NCBI RefSeq assembly: GCF_002751875.1
Contig: NZ_NMZM01000001.1
Span: 186,001-250,000, forward strand
DNA: 64,000 nucleotides
Reading direction: 5' to 3'
DNA from: Oceaniglobus indicus
Lineage (GTDB): Bacteria; Pseudomonadota; Alphaproteobacteria; Rhodobacterales; Rhodobacteraceae
Shown here: positions 47,584 to 58,031 of the stretch, piece after piece
How the letters are laid out: each line of letters begins with the position of its first letter
Position numbering within the stretch: position 1 is the stretch's first letter
Notes under the pieces: model-generated
What the model saw: only the letters and a program-made list of their open reading frames with translations
What the model was told of the DNA's origin: nothing
Databases searched by the model: none
Program-made: the position numbers and the translations under genes

Positions 47584-48087
47584 ATGGCAAACCTTGGCGC
47601 AATGCGGCCCATGCGTGGTGCGGCCTGCCTGATTCTGGCGGCAACGGTCCTGTCGGCCTGTGTGCCCTATCGCGGGTTCTACAAGGACGGGGCCGCGGTG
47701 GCGCAACTGAATGCCGACCTGACCGAGTGCCAGGTTCAGGGCGTCAACCGCGTGCCGGCAAACACCCAGATCCGCAGCACGCCGGTCACGGTGACGCCCG
47801 TGCGCCGGATCTGCAACAGCGCGGGCACGGCATGCCGCATCGTCGGTGGCGATGTTCTGGGCGGCGAGACCTATTCCTATGACGCCAACGCCGGATTGCG
47901 CAACCGCGTCATAACACAGTGCATGGCGGCCCGCGGCTATCGCGCGGTCGAAATCCCGATGTGCCCGCAATCCGCCCGCGACACGGTTCTGGCGCGTGCG
48001 CCCAAGACGCTGCCGCCGCTGGGGCCGAACACCTGCGCCGTGCGCGGCGCCGATGGCTATCTGTTCGCCGTCACGACGTCGGGTTGA
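47584..48087 (+). CDS. Putative lipoprotein, unknown function
   Basis: A 167-aa protein with an N-terminal signal (about 10-26) and the lipobox LSAC (Cys26). The mature part has six more cysteines (TECQ, RICN, TACR, TQCM, PMCP, NTCA), which suggests disulfides. Segments RGFYKDGA and CMAARGYRAVEIPMCP resemble small outer-membrane or envelope lipoproteins of this family, but I do not recognise a named family. The gene runs opposite to its neighbours and its last 31 bases overlap the end of the convergent hydrolase gene. Confidence 0.7.
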   Translation: MANLGAMRPMRGAACLILAATVLSACVPYRGFYKDGAAVAQLNADLTECQVQGVNRVPANTQIRSTPVTVTPVRRICNSAGTACRIVGGDVLGGETYSYDANAGLRNRVITQCMAARGYRAVEIPMCPQSARDTVLARAPKTLPPLGPNTCAVRGADGYLFAVTTSG

Positions 48088-48923
48088 TCGCCCAGAAACT
48101 CATGCAGCAACGCGATGAACGTCTCGGGTTGCTCGCGCATGGGCCAATGGCCGGTTTCCATCAGGTGCAACCGCACATCCGGGATCAGGGTCGCGGCATG
48201 GCGGGCGTAGTCGGCCGAGATGACCCGATCCGACAGGCCGTGAACCAGCATGACCGGCATTTGCAATTCACCAAGGCGGGCGGTGAAATCGCTGCGCACA
48301 CCGGTGCCGTCCAGTTCGCCGACGAGAAAATCGTCGAAGGTGCGCCGCTCGGACAGATCGCGGGCCTCGCGCCGCAACTCGTTCACGTCGTCCTTGTGCA
48401 CGGGGACGCGGCCGCCATGGCTGAACCCCAGCGCGGCGCGCGCCACGACCGGATTTTCAGCGGCCTTGTAGGCCAACGCCAGCGCGCCCGACCTGCGCAC
48501 AGGGTCGGCCAGCCGGTGAAACGGCATCCGGTCCATCATGCCGTAGGATCCCGCCAGCGTCAGGCGACGCACGCGCGCGGGATGTTCCAGCGCCATCCAC
48601 AACGCAATCCCACCACCCATGGATTCGCCGGCCAGATCGGCACGTTCGATTCCCAACGCATCCATGAAGGCGATCAGCCACTGGCCGAGACGCGCGATGT
48701 CATGGGGCACGCCAAAGCCTTCGCTGTCGCCATGTCCCGGCAGGTCGGGGGCCACGACCCGGCGCGTGGTCTTGAACGCCTCGAACGTCGCGCGCCACGT
48801 CGGATCGGCCCGGTCGAACCCCGCGCCGTGCAACAACACCAACGGCACCGGCCCGCCGGATCCGGCATCGCCGTAGGCCACGGTGCGCCCTTCGATGGTG
48901 ATGCGTCGGTCGGTCAACGTCAT
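48057..48923 (-). CDS. Alpha/beta-hydrolase-fold protein
   Basis: A 288-aa serine hydrolase candidate. The oxyanion-hole motif LVLLHGAGFD is at about 28-37, VVAPDLPGHGDSEG at about 56-69, the nucleophile elbow GESMGGG with Ser at about 101, the acid in VHGLSDRVIS and the His in METGHWPM. The substrate is unknown; the order resembles C-C bond hydrolases and epoxide/haloalkane relatives. It lies just 5 bp after the ntrX stop and reads in the same direction, so it may be in the ntr transcript. Confidence 0.82.
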   Translation of the reverse strand: MTLTDRRITIEGRTVAYGDAGSGGPVPLVLLHGAGFDRADPTWRATFEAFKTTRRVVAPDLPGHGDSEGFGVPHDIARLGQWLIAFMDALGIERADLAGESMGGGIALWMALEHPARVRRLTLAGSYGMMDRMPFHRLADPVRRSGALALAYKAAENPVVARAALGFSHGGRVPVHKDDVNELRREARDLSERRTFDDFLVGELDGTGVRSDFTARLGELQMPVMLVHGLSDRVISADYARHAATLIPDVRLHLMETGHWPMREQPETFIALLHEFLGDQPDVVTANR

Positions 48924-48927
48924 GGGA

Positions 48928-50331
48928 TCAGCTTTCTGCGTCCTCGATATGGGCGATGCGGTTGCCCTGCTTGTTGGATGTCACGACGTTCAGCGACTTC
49001 AGTTTGCGATGCAGGGCCGAGCGTTCCATTCCCACAAACGACGCCGTGCGCGAGATGTTCCCGCCGAACCGGTTGATCTGAGTCAGCAGGTATTCGCGTT
49101 CGAACAACTCGCGCGCCTCGCGCAGCGGCAGCGTCGCCAATGAACCCGACAGCACGACCCGCCCTTCGGTATCCTGCGGGGTTTCGTTGCCGGGAAGTTC
49201 GCTGGCCGCGATATCGCCCTTTTCCCCCCCCAGGATCAGCACGCGCTCCATCACGTTCTTCAACTGGCGCACGTTGCCGGGCCACAGCATGGTCTGCAAC
49301 AGCGCCACCGCTTCATCGCTGAGCGCACGCAACGGCAGGCCCTGCGCCTTGTTGAACCCGGCGATGAAATGTTCGGCCAGCTCGGGAATATCCTCGCGCC
49401 GCTCGTCCAGCGCGGGCACGGCGATGGGCACCACGGCCAGCCGATGAAACAGCTCCTGGCGGAAGCGGCCCAACTCGATCTCGGTGGCAAGGTCGCGGGT
49501 GGTCGACGAGATCACGCGCAGATCGACCTTGATCTTTTCCGCGCCGCCAACCCGGGTGAACGATTGATCGACCAGCACGCGCAGGATCTTGGATTGGGTG
49601 CCCAGCGGCATGTCGGCCACTTCGTCGAAAAACAGCACCCCGCCGTCGGCCTGTTCCAGAAGGCCGGGTTCGATCCCGCGCTCGGGGCTTTCGCGCCCGA
49701 ACAGAACATCCTCCATCCGCTCGGGCTCGATGCTGGCGGAACTGACGGTGACGAAGGGCGCGCCGGCACGGTTGGAATTGGCGTGGATATAGCGCGCGGC
49801 GACTTCCTTGCCGCTGCCCGCCGGGCCGCTGAGCATCACCCGACCGTTGGATTTCGTGACCTTGTCGAGGTTCGATTTCAATGCCTTGAACGCGGAACTT
49901 GATCCGATCATCTCGGCCACCGTGCCGTCGCGGCGTTTCAGTTCGGTGTTTTCGCGGCGCAGGCGCGAGGCTTCCATCGCGCGACCGATCACAACGGTCA
50001 ACTGGTCGATGTTGAAGGGTTTCTCGATGAAGTCATAGGCGCCCTGCTTGATCGCCGCGACGGCGATCTCGACGTTGCCGTGGCCCGAAATGATGATGAT
50101 GGGAACCCCCGGATGATCGCGCTTGGTCGCCTTCAGGATGTCGATCCCGTCCATCTGGCTGTCCTTCAGCCAGATATCCAGGATCATCAGCGATGGCACC
50201 TCGGCCGCGATCTGCGCCAGACATTCGTCCGAGGTGGCCGCCAGGCGCGTCGTATACCCCTCGTCCTTCAGGATGTCGGAAATGAGTTCGCGGATGTCCC
50301 GCTCGTCATCGATAATAAGAATATCGCCCAT
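48928..50331 (-). CDS. ntrX: Response regulator NtrX
   Basis: AAA+ response regulator paired with NtrY, linked in alphaproteobacteria to nitrogen, redox and envelope control. The 467-aa protein has a receiver domain (phosphoacceptor Asp52 in LDIWL), an AAA+ domain with an altered Walker A (SGPAGSGKE) and Walker B (GGVLFFDEVADMP), and a C-terminal Fis-type HTH (GGNISRTASFVGMERSALHRKLKSL). Where sigma54 activators have GAFTGA, the sequence runs LFGRESPERGIEPGLLEQ, so the sigma54 loop is absent. The ATG at 50331 follows GAGGAG. It is 19 bp after ntrY. Confidence 0.93.
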   Translation of the reverse strand: MGDILIIDDERDIRELISDILKDEGYTTRLAATSDECLAQIAAEVPSLMILDIWLKDSQMDGIDILKATKRDHPGVPIIIISGHGNVEIAVAAIKQGAYDFIEKPFNIDQLTVVIGRAMEASRLRRENTELKRRDGTVAEMIGSSSAFKALKSNLDKVTKSNGRVMLSGPAGSGKEVAARYIHANSNRAGAPFVTVSSASIEPERMEDVLFGRESPERGIEPGLLEQADGGVLFFDEVADMPLGTQSKILRVLVDQSFTRVGGAEKIKVDLRVISSTTRDLATEIELGRFRQELFHRLAVVPIAVPALDERREDIPELAEHFIAGFNKAQGLPLRALSDEAVALLQTMLWPGNVRQLKNVMERVLILGGEKGDIAASELPGNETPQDTEGRVVLSGSLATLPLREARELFEREYLLTQINRFGGNISRTASFVGMERSALHRKLKSLNVVTSNKQGNRIAHIEDAES

Positions 50332-50350
50332 CAGCTGAAACTCCTCGTCA

Positions 50351-52612
50351 TTATGCAACTTCCCCTTGATCCACGGCGTCGGCGTCGCTCAGCCGTGGCA
50401 GTCGAATGTCGGCCCGTGCCCCCGCGTGAGCGGTGTCGCCGAACGGTTCGGCGTCGCCCAGCGTGAAGATGCCGCCATGCTCCTCGATGATTTTCTTGAC
50501 GATCGGCAGGCCGAGGCCCGTGCCTTCCGAGCGCGTCGTCACGTAAGGTTCGAACAGGCGCGCGCGATCTTCCGGCAAGCCGCTGCCGTTGTCCGAGATC
50601 GAGATCACGACATCATGGGCATCGGTGGTCATCGACACCCTGATCTGCGGCGAATACCCGTCGGGAACGCCGTTTTCCGAATATGTTTCAATCGCTTCAC
50701 CCGCGTTCTTGATCAGGTTCGTGAACGCCTGGTTCAACATGGTGGCGTCGAAGTCGGCCCACACGGGTTGATCGGGGATCTCGGCGTGCAGGGTCAGACC
50801 GTTCTGGCCCGCATCCTGCAAGGTCACGACGTCGCGCAACAGCTTGGCGATGTCGTGGGTGCGCCGGTCGGGTTCGGGCATGCGCGCGAACTTCGAGAAC
50901 TCATCGACGATCCGGCGCAGGTCACCGGTCTGGCGCACGATCACATCCGTATATTGCTCAAGTGACTTGGCATCTTCATCGTCCAGACGCTTGGCAAACT
51001 TGCGTTTTATACGTTCTGCCGAAAGCTGGATCGGGGTCAGCGGGTTCTTGATCTCGTGGGCGATGCGGCGGGCAACGTCGCCCCAGGCGGCCATGCGTTG
51101 GGCCGCGACCAGATCGGTCACGTCATCGAACGCGACGACATATCCTTCCAGGCGGCCAGTTTCGGCGCGCCGCGTCGACACCCGGACCAACAGCGACTCG
51201 AGCTTGCCGGCGCGGGCGACCTTGATCTCCTCCTGCATCACGTCGACACGGGGGTTCTGGCGCAGCTTTTCGAACAGCGCGCCAAACTCGGGCACGACCA
51301 CCGACAGAGCCACGGCCTGTTCCTCGCCTTCTTGCAGCTGCAACAGCCGTTCGGCCGACCGGTTCACGAAGGTCACGCGCCCCTTTTCATCCAGCCCGAC
51401 AAGGCCCGCTGTCACCGATGACAGGACGGAATCGAACAATCGGCGTCGCCGTTCGATCTGATCGTTCGTCGCCAACAGCGATTCGCGCTGGCCTTTCAAC
51501 TGCTTGGTCATCTGGTTGAAGATACGGCCCAGCATGGCGATTTCGTCGTCGCCCTGTTCCTCGCGCACGCGCACGTCCAGATCGCCGGCGCCGACGCGCT
51601 GTGCCGCGCCCGCCAGCCGGCCCACCGGACCCGACAGCCGCTCGGCAAACCACAGCCCCAGCCAGATCGCCGCGAGGATGAGGATCACCGCAAACCCCAG
51701 GTAAACCAGCCCGAATTCGAACAGGATGCGACCGCGTTCATTCTCCAACTGATTGTAAAGACGCACGGTTTGCTGGGTGTCGTCCAGCAGCGATAGGATT
51801 TCACCGTCCACGTCCCGGCTGACATAGAGAAACCGGTTGCCCAGCCCGTCGAGACGTTTCAGCGCGCGGAATTCGTTCACCGCCCAGGCCTCGATGACGA
51901 CCGTTTCGCCGGTGTCGGCCTGAGCGATGGCCTCGGGATCGGGCTTTTCATAGTCGAACAGGTACGAGCGTTCGCCGCGCGCGCGGATTTCGCCGTTGCT
52001 GTCGATCACGAAGGCTTCGCTGAGGCCACGCTGGATGCGGCTTTGGCCCTGGCCGAGCAGCTGTCGCATCTCGCCGTCGGAAATCTGAAACGAATTGCTG
52101 CGCGCCGATGTCAGGAATGCCGCCAGCGCCTCGGTGTCGGTGCGCAGATCCCGTCGCTGTTCTTCCTCATAGGCTTCGGCGGCGGCCAGCGATGCACCGA
52201 CCACGTTGCGCACCCGGTCGGAAAACCACCCCTCGAGCCCGACATTGACGGTGAGGCCGGCGAAGATCGCCACGGTCACCGTCGGGATCAGCGCGATCAG
52301 GGCGAACACTCCCGTCAGCCGCAGGTGCAGCCGCGAGCCGGCCGATTGCGCCCGCCGCGCCGCGATCATCCGCGCCAGCGCCCCCAGCACCAGCGCCGCC
52401 ACCACCAGGACATAGACAAGGTCGGCCAGAAGGACGAGCCGCAGCGTCAGCGCTGAATCGCCGCGATCCAGCGGGCCGAGCACCAGAAATGTAGACAGCG
52501 CCAGCACCGGCCCGAGGACCACCAACCCGAAGGTCGCAAGATTGCGCACACGTCGGAGCCGGCGCAAACGCGCCAATTTCTCCCAAGTGACCGTGCGGAC
52601 ACGCCCTGTCAC
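50351..52612 (-). CDS. ntrY: Sensor histidine kinase NtrY
   Basis: Membrane sensor kinase that phosphorylates NtrX. Order in the 753-aa protein: three N-terminal helices (about 24-45, 57-80, 98-122), a periplasmic domain (about 125-298), a fourth helix (about 299-322), HAMP (about 323-380), a PAS domain (about 392-500), HisKA with His519 in [14 protein letters not shown], and HATPase (NLIKNAGEAIE, DNGSGLP, GTGLGLPIVKKI). The start is a GTG at 52612 after a GGGGG stretch. A 100-bp gap separates it from ntrC, so it may have a promoter of its own. Confidence 0.95.
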   Translation of the reverse strand: MTGRVRTVTWEKLARLRRLRRVRNLATFGLVVLGPVLALSTFLVLGPLDRGDSALTLRLVLLADLVYVLVVAALVLGALARMIAARRAQSAGSRLHLRLTGVFALIALIPTVTVAIFAGLTVNVGLEGWFSDRVRNVVGASLAAAEAYEEEQRRDLRTDTEALAAFLTSARSNSFQISDGEMRQLLGQGQSRIQRGLSEAFVIDSNGEIRARGERSYLFDYEKPDPEAIAQADTGETVVIEAWAVNEFRALKRLDGLGNRFLYVSRDVDGEILSLLDDTQQTVRLYNQLENERGRILFEFGLVYLGFAVILILAAIWLGLWFAERLSGPVGRLAGAAQRVGAGDLDVRVREEQGDDEIAMLGRIFNQMTKQLKGQRESLLATNDQIERRRRLFDSVLSSVTAGLVGLDEKGRVTFVNRSAERLLQLQEGEEQAVALSVVVPEFGALFEKLRQNPRVDVMQEEIKVARAGKLESLLVRVSTRRAETGRLEGYVVAFDDVTDLVAAQRMAAWGDVARRIAHEIKNPLTPIQLSAERIKRKFAKRLDDEDAKSLEQYTDVIVRQTGDLRRIVDEFSKFARMPEPDRRTHDIAKLLRDVVTLQDAGQNGLTLHAEIPDQPVWADFDATMLNQAFTNLIKNAGEAIETYSENGVPDGYSPQIRVSMTTDAHDVVISISDNGSGLPEDRARLFEPYVTTRSEGTGLGLPIVKKIIEEHGGIFTLGDAEPFGDTAHAGARADIRLPRLSDADAVDQGEVA

Positions 52613-52712
52613 GGGTAAACCCCCTAGTTGATGTGTCGCTTTGCGCGACGAACCGCTCTATTTGGTGGTCTCACTTCGGCTGACACCGAATGGCCACATT
52701 TATGTTGCGGTT

Positions 52713-54080
52713 TTACATCAACTTGCGGCGCCGTGTCACGCGAATATCGAGTTCGGTGATTTTCTTCCTGAGGGTGTTCCGGTTGATGCCCAGAAGATCG
52801 GCGCATTTCGCCTGGTTTCCACCGGTCGCATCCAGGGCGATTTCGATCATCGGCGCCTCGACCTCGCGCAGGATCCGCTGATACAGGCCGGGGGGCGGCA
52901 GCAGGCCACCGTGCAGGTCGAAATACCGGTTCAGGTGTCGCGCGACCGAATCCGACAGCTTGTCGTGCCCCCGCCCGTTCGCCATCGGCTCCATCGCCGG
53001 CTGGTTGCCCAGCACGGTCTCGACCTCGGCACGCCCGATCGTTTCCTCGACACCGGTCACGATGATCCGCCGCACGGTGTTTTCAAGCTGGCGGACGTTC
53101 CCCGGCCAGCTGTAGCCGCGCATCAGATCCATGGCGTCGTCGGAAAACACCCGCACGCCCGCGCCATCGCGATCCGCGCGCGCCAGGAAATGCTCGCTCA
53201 GCAAGGGGATATCATCGATCCGGTCACGCAGCGACGGAACGCTGAGCGTGACGCCCCCCAGCCGATAGAACAGGTCGGGCCGGAAGCCGCCGTTTTCCAT
53301 GCGATGGGCCAGATCGCCCTGGGACGTGGCCATGATTCGCGGTGCATCCTCGCCCAGCCGATCCAGCACACGGACGATCAGCGCCTGTGCGTCATCGTTC
53401 AGATCGCCCACCTCGTCGAACAGGATCGAACCGGCCTTAGCACGGCTGATGAATTGCCCGGCGCTTTCGGCCGATGCCAGATCGGCGGCGCCCGCAACGA
53501 CGAACGGCTGCGCCCGACGGTCGGAAAAGTCGTGGATCGCGCGCGCGATCAGCGATTTTCCGGTGCCCGATTCGCCCGTAATCAACACCGTCAGATCGGC
53601 GTTGATCACTCGTGCGATCAGACGATACAGCGCCTGCATGGCCGGGGTCCGCCCGACCAGCGGTAGGTCGTCGGCCGGCTCTCTCGCCTGATCGGCTTTC
53701 GTCGTTGGCGCGCGGCGCTTCATCTCGAGCGCGCGCGCCGTCCGCTTCATCAGGTCGGGCAGATCGAAGGGCTTGGGCAGGTAATCATAGGCATCGGCCT
53801 CGGCGGCCTGGATTGCGGTCATGATGGTATTCTGGGCCGAAATCACGATCACCGGCAGGCCGGGGCGCTGGATGGCAATGTTCGGCAGCGCCTCGATCCC
53901 GTTGCCGTCGGGCATGATGACATCACAGATCACCAGATCGCCCTTGCCCTCCTCGATCCAGCGCATCAGCGTCACCATGGACGATGTCGCATGCACCTTG
54001 CAGCCCGCCCGCGTCAACGCCTGGGTCAGGACCGTGCGGATCGTCCGGTCGTCGTCGGCGACAAGTATTGTTCCATCCAT
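52713..54080 (-). CDS. ntrC: Nitrogen regulator NtrC (sigma70-type, GAFTGA-less)
   Basis: Response regulator of the nitrogen-limitation response, phosphorylated by NtrB. The 455-aa protein has a receiver domain (Asp53 in ICDVIMPDG), an AAA+ domain with Walker A GESGTGKS and Walker [12 protein letters not shown], and a Fis-type HTH ([20 protein letters not shown]). The region between Walker A and B is shortened: it reads [17 protein letters not shown] then [12 protein letters not shown], without the GAFTGA loop. R. capsulatus NtrC, which also lacks the loop, activates the sigma70 polymerase; this protein should be alike. Confidence 0.95.
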   Translation of the reverse strand: MDGTILVADDDRTIRTVLTQALTRAGCKVHATSSMVTLMRWIEEGKGDLVICDVIMPDGNGIEALPNIAIQRPGLPVIVISAQNTIMTAIQAAEADAYDYLPKPFDLPDLMKRTARALEMKRRAPTTKADQAREPADDLPLVGRTPAMQALYRLIARVINADLTVLITGESGTGKSLIARAIHDFSDRRAQPFVVAGAADLASAESAGQFISRAKAGSILFDEVGDLNDDAQALIVRVLDRLGEDAPRIMATSQGDLAHRMENGGFRPDLFYRLGGVTLSVPSLRDRIDDIPLLSEHFLARADRDGAGVRVFSDDAMDLMRGYSWPGNVRQLENTVRRIIVTGVEETIGRAEVETVLGNQPAMEPMANGRGHDKLSDSVARHLNRYFDLHGGLLPPPGLYQRILREVEAPMIEIALDATGGNQAKCADLLGINRNTLRKKITELDIRVTRRRKLM

Positions 54081-54102
54081 CGTGCTTCGATCCTTGTTCA
54101 GC

Positions 54103-55185
54103 TCAGCCCATGTCGGCGATCGCCGCCTTCGGCGCGATCGGCAGCGAGATCCGGAACACCGTGCGCCCCGGCGCCGAGGCCACGTTCAGCCAGCCATCAT
54201 GGTCCGACACGATCTTGCTGACCAGTGCCAGGCCCAATCCCGTGCCATTGACCCGGCCCGAGACGAAGGGTTCGAAAATATCGGCGGCGATCTCGGGCGG
54301 CAGGCCGGGTCCGTCGTCGATCACCTCGACCTGAAGCGGCAACGCTCCGCCGGTTCCGTCGGCGCGACGCAGGCGCAGCGATACATCGTAAAAGGTGCGC
54401 AGGGTGATCCGGCCGCCCCCGGCGCCGGCGGCGTCGGTGGCATTGCGGATCAGGTTCAGGAACACCTGCATCATCTGGTCGGCGTCCACGTGGGTGGGCG
54501 GCAGCGAGGGGTCGTAATCCTCGATGATCCGCATGTGGCCCGCGAACCCCACCATGGCGGTCTTGCGGCAGCGATCCAGCAGGTCGTGCACGTTGATGGC
54601 GCGCCGGATCGGCGGGCGCAGGTTGCCGAACTGTTCGACCTGATCCAAAAGCGCCACGATCCGCCGGCTTTCCATCACGATCAGGTCGGTCAACTCCAGA
54701 TCGCCCCCCGACAGTCCCATCGACAGCAGTTGGGCGGCGCCGGTGATCCCGGCCAGCGGGTTCTTGATCTCGTGCGCCAGCATTTCCGCCATGCCGATGG
54801 CAGAGCGGGCCGACGATTTGACCTTGTGCGCCTGACCCAGCCGGTCGGCGATCTGGCGCGGCTCCATCGTCAGCAACACGAACCCCGGCATCCCTACCAT
54901 CGGCGCCAGTTGCAGGTTGCACTGGACCGGCGGCGCATGGCCGGTGCCGATATCGACCGTGTTGATGAACAGGGCGCCATGGTCGCGACGCACGCGGCTG
55001 AACGCCTGCTCCAGCGGCGCGTCGATGGCCAGCCGGTCGAACACGGGCGCGCCGCGCAGGGACCGGGCCGAGGCGTTCAGGAACAGCTCGGCCGCGGGGT
55101 TGATCTCGGCGATGGTGTCGGCAGGATCCAGCAGCAGCGCCGGCATGGGAAGCGACGCCCAGAGCGTGTCGAGCGCGGCCGTCAT
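54103..55185 (-). CDS. ntrB: Nitrogen sensor kinase NtrB
   Basis: Cytosolic histidine kinase/phosphatase controlled by PII. The 360-aa protein has a PAS-like N-terminal domain (about 5-115), HisKA with His138 in [15 protein letters not shown], and the HATPase domain ([33 protein letters not shown]). The start ATG overlaps the dusB stop by 4 bp, and ntrC follows after 22 bp: the dusB(nifR3)-ntrB-ntrC operon known from Rhodobacter. Confidence 0.95.
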   Translation of the reverse strand: MTAALDTLWASLPMPALLLDPADTIAEINPAAELFLNASARSLRGAPVFDRLAIDAPLEQAFSRVRRDHGALFINTVDIGTGHAPPVQCNLQLAPMVGMPGFVLLTMEPRQIADRLGQAHKVKSSARSAIGMAEMLAHEIKNPLAGITGAAQLLSMGLSGGDLELTDLIVMESRRIVALLDQVEQFGNLRPPIRRAINVHDLLDRCRKTAMVGFAGHMRIIEDYDPSLPPTHVDADQMMQVFLNLIRNATDAAGAGGGRITLRTFYDVSLRLRRADGTGGALPLQVEVIDDGPGLPPEIAADIFEPFVSGRVNGTGLGLALVSKIVSDHDGWLNVASAPGRTVFRISLPIAPKAAIADMG

Positions 55186-56192
55186 GCGGCATCCGCCCGG
55201 CCCTGCCCCGCCATGGCGTCTGGAATCAGCGCGCGCACCTCGCGCGTCGGCGCGGTCAGCACCCGGCGGCGCAGATCGGCGCCGGTGCCGGCGGCGTCCA
55301 TGTACCAGCCCAGATGCTTGCGCACGACCCGCGCGCCCAGTTCGGCGCCATAGAACGACAGCACCCCATCGTGATGTTCGGCCACCAGATCGGCCAGCGC
55401 GGCGCCCGACGGCGCGTCGGGCACCCGGTCGCCCGCCAGCGACGCGGCAATCCGGGCCAGCCGCCAGGGCCGTCCCTGTGCGCCACGGCCAACCATCACA
55501 CCATGCGCGCCGCTGGCGGCCAGTGCGGCACCGGCGTCGGCGGCAGTGCAGATGTCGCCATTAGCGATCACCGGAATCGACACCGCATCGACCACCGCGC
55601 GGATCGCGGCCCAATCCGCCCGGCCCTTGTAGAACTGGCACCGCGTGCGCCCGTGGATCGTGATCATCGCGATTCCCGCGGCTTCCGCCCGGCGCGCCAG
55701 ATCGGGCGCGTTCATCAGCGCATCGTCCCAGCCCAGCCGCGTCTTCAGCGTCACGGGCACCGACACGGCGCCGACCACCGCCTCGATCAAACCCATGGCG
55801 TGATCCAGATCCTTCAACAGGGCCGAGCCCGAGTATCCGTTCACCACCCGTTTCGCCGGGCAGCCCATGTTGATGTCGATGATCGCCGCGCCGTTCGCTT
55901 CGACCATGCGCGCGGCCTCGGCCATCCAATGCGCCTCGCGGCCGGCCAGCTGCACCGCCGTGCGCGCATCGCCGAAGCCCAGCTCGGCCTTGGCACGCAT
56001 GCCCCGGTGGGCCTGGACCATCTCCTGGCTCGCGACCATTTCCGACACCACGAGGCCGGCTCCGAATCGCGCCACCAGCCGGCGGAACGGCAGGTCGGTG
56101 ATGCCGGCCATGGGCGCCAGAAGCACCGGAGGATCAAGCGCGAGATGCGTCACGGGATGGGATCTGCCTGTGGGTTCGAAGGATCGCTTCAC
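55182..56192 (-). CDS. dusB: tRNA-dihydrouridine synthase B (NifR3)
   Basis: FMN-dependent enzyme that reduces uridine in the tRNA D-loop. The 336-aa frame contains [38 protein letters not shown] (with the catalytic Cys in GCPAK), [34 protein letters not shown] and [13 protein letters not shown]. Two GTG starts are possible, at 56192 and at 56153; the second gives [17 protein letters not shown] and may be the true one. It leads the ntrBC operon. Its link to nitrogen control is positional. Confidence 0.92.
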   Translation of the reverse strand: MKRSFEPTGRSHPVTHLALDPPVLLAPMAGITDLPFRRLVARFGAGLVVSEMVASQEMVQAHRGMRAKAELGFGDARTAVQLAGREAHWMAEAARMVEANGAAIIDINMGCPAKRVVNGYSGSALLKDLDHAMGLIEAVVGAVSVPVTLKTRLGWDDALMNAPDLARRAEAAGIAMITIHGRTRCQFYKGRADWAAIRAVVDAVSIPVIANGDICTAADAGAALAASGAHGVMVGRGAQGRPWRLARIAASLAGDRVPDAPSGAALADLVAEHHDGVLSFYGAELGARVVRKHLGWYMDAAGTGADLRRRVLTAPTREVRALIPDAMAGQGRADAA

Positions 56193-56364
56193 GAGTTAAG
56201 CGATCTCACGGCGAAAGCAACGCGATCGCCGCCATCGCCACCATCATTTGCCGCATCAAACCGCGACTGCCTAAAAAATCAGCGTCAATTCGATGTGGTG
56301 CAAGTCTTTGTCACACCTTACGCCTTGGGCAAAGTCGTGACCGGGGTGATCGAGGGGAATGGCC

Positions 56365-57540
56365 ATGAACCAGAAAACAGGGTCGGCGCCCGCCATCGGT
56401 GTGGTCGTGGTGGCCGCCGGACGAGGCAGCCGTGCGGGCGGCGGGGTGCCGAAACAGTGGCGTTCGCTGGCCGGGCAGCTGATCGCGACGCGCACCCTTG
56501 CCGCATTCGCGGACATCCCGGCGATCACACATCGGGTTCTCGTGGTGCACCCCGACGACCGGGTGCTGGGCGATTCCGTTGCGGCCCCGTTCGGCGCGCG
56601 CTGTGTCAGCGGCGGCGCAACCCGCGACGCCAGCGTGCGCGCCGGGCTGGACGCGCTGGAGGGCTGCGGGATCGACCGCGTGCTGATCCATGACGTGGCG
56701 CGCCCGCTGGTATCGGCGGCGCTGATCGCACGGGTGATCGGCGCGCTCGACACGCACCCCGGCGCCGCGCCTGCCGTGATGCTGAGCGACGCGTTGTGGC
56801 GCGGCGCCGATGGTCGGGTGGTGGGCACCCAGGATCGCAGCGGATTGTTTCGTGCCCAGACGCCGCAGGGGTTTCACTATGCCGCCATTGCCGCGGCGCA
56901 CCGCGCCCACCCCGGGGGCGCCGCCGACGATGTCGAGGTGGCGCGCGCCGCGGGGCTTGAAGTTGCGATCGTTGAGGGCGATGAAGACAACCTGAAGATC
57001 ACCACGCCCGGCGATTTTGCCCGCGCTGCCCGCCTGTTGGAGAACGATATGGATATCCGCACCGGAAACGGCTTTGACGTGCATGCCTTCTGCGCCGGGG
57101 ATCACGTGATGCTGTGCGGTGTCGCCATCCCGCACAGCCACGGATTGCTGGGCCATTCCGACGCCGATGTGGGAATGCATGCGGTGACCGATGCGATCTA
57201 TGGCGCGCTGGCGGCCGGTGACATCGGCCGCCATTTCCCGCCGTCCGATCCGCAATGGAAGGGCGCGGCGTCCGAAATCTTCCTGCGCCATGCCGTCGAT
57301 CTGGCCAGTGCGCGGGGGTATCGGGTCGGCAACGTCGATTGCACGCTGATCTGCGAACACCCCAAGATCGGCCCCCATGCCGATGCGATGATTGCCGAAA
57401 TGGCGCGGCTGATGGACCTTGCCCCCGACCGGGTCAGCGTCAAGGCGACAACCTCGGAACGGCTGGGCTTTACCGGGCGCGGCGAAGGGATCGCGGCGCT
57501 GGCCAATGTTACCCTGATCGGCAGCGGAGATTCGGCATGA
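56365..57540 (+). CDS. ispDF: Bifunctional IspD/IspF of the MEP isoprenoid pathway
   Basis: A fusion of the third and fifth MEP-pathway enzymes in one 391-aa protein. The N-terminal part (about 1-225) is 2-C-methyl-D-erythritol 4-phosphate cytidylyltransferase ([36 protein letters not shown]). The C-terminal part (about 230-388) is the 2,4-cyclodiphosphate synthase ([64 protein letters not shown]). The fusion is a known alphaproteobacterial form. The ATG at 56365 is preferred to the one at 56359 because GAGGGG lies 7 bp before it. It overlaps pgpA by 4 bp. Confidence 0.95.
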   Translation: MNQKTGSAPAIGVVVVAAGRGSRAGGGVPKQWRSLAGQLIATRTLAAFADIPAITHRVLVVHPDDRVLGDSVAAPFGARCVSGGATRDASVRAGLDALEGCGIDRVLIHDVARPLVSAALIARVIGALDTHPGAAPAVMLSDALWRGADGRVVGTQDRSGLFRAQTPQGFHYAAIAAAHRAHPGGAADDVEVARAAGLEVAIVEGDEDNLKITTPGDFARAARLLENDMDIRTGNGFDVHAFCAGDHVMLCGVAIPHSHGLLGHSDADVGMHAVTDAIYGALAAGDIGRHFPPSDPQWKGAASEIFLRHAVDLASARGYRVGNVDCTLICEHPKIGPHADAMIAEMARLMDLAPDRVSVKATTSERLGFTGRGEGIAALANVTLIGSGDSA

Positions 57541-58031
57541 GAGCATCGCACATGATCGCCACCGTCGGCGGCATCGGCCACCTGCGCCCGGCCTCGGGCA
57601 CCTGGGGGTCGCTGGCGGCGTTGCCGCTGGCCTGGGCGATCCTGACCCTGGGCGGGGTTTACCTGTTCATCGCCCTGCTGTGCGTGGTCTTTGCGGCGGG
57701 GTTGTGGGCCACCCGGGCCGAAACGGCGGGCAAGGCAAACCACGACCCCTCGGAAATCGTCGTCGACGAGGTGACGGGCCAGTGGGTCGCCCTGCTGCCG
57801 GTGGCGTTCGGAGCGACGATGATGGGGGCCGCGCCCGAACGGCTCTGGCCCGGATGGGTCGTCGCCTTCCTGATGTTCCGGCTGTTCGATATCTGGAAAC
57901 CCGGCCCCGTCGGCTGGGCCGACCGGCGTGATGATGCGCTGGGCGTGATGCTGGACGATGTGATCGCCGGTCTTCTTGCCGCCGTCGTCGTGGTGGCGGC
58001 CGCCGCGATTGCCCACGGGCTGATGGTGTGA
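57537..58031 (+). CDS. pgpA: Phosphatidylglycerophosphatase A
   Basis: Membrane phosphatase that yields phosphatidylglycerol. The 164-aa protein has the family motifs [19 protein letters not shown] near the N-terminus, [17 protein letters not shown] in the middle (acidic catalytic residues), and [27 protein letters not shown] toward the end, with about four helices. The ATG overlaps the ispDF stop (ATGA) and its own stop overlaps the pncC GTG, so ispDF-pgpA-pncC is a tightly coupled operon. Confidence 0.93.
   Translation: MRASHMIATVGGIGHLRPASGTWGSLAALPLAWAILTLGGVYLFIALLCVVFAAGLWATRAETAGKANHDPSEIVVDEVTGQWVALLPVAFGATMMGAAPERLWPGWVVAFLMFRLFDIWKPGPVGWADRRDDALGVMLDDVIAGLLAAVVVVAAAAIAHGLMV

Noticed and set aside
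56160..56215. tRNA-like GGTTCGAA near the dusB start
   Set aside because: No acceptor, D or anticodon stems can be built around it, and it lies inside the dusB reading frame.
56193..56364. sigma54 (-24/-12) or classical NtrC sites upstream of dusB-ntrBC
   Set aside because: No GG-N10-GC element or clean GCAC-N5-TGGTGC pair was found; partial GGTG/CACC matches near 56297 are too weak. The NtrC encoded here also lacks the sigma54 loop.
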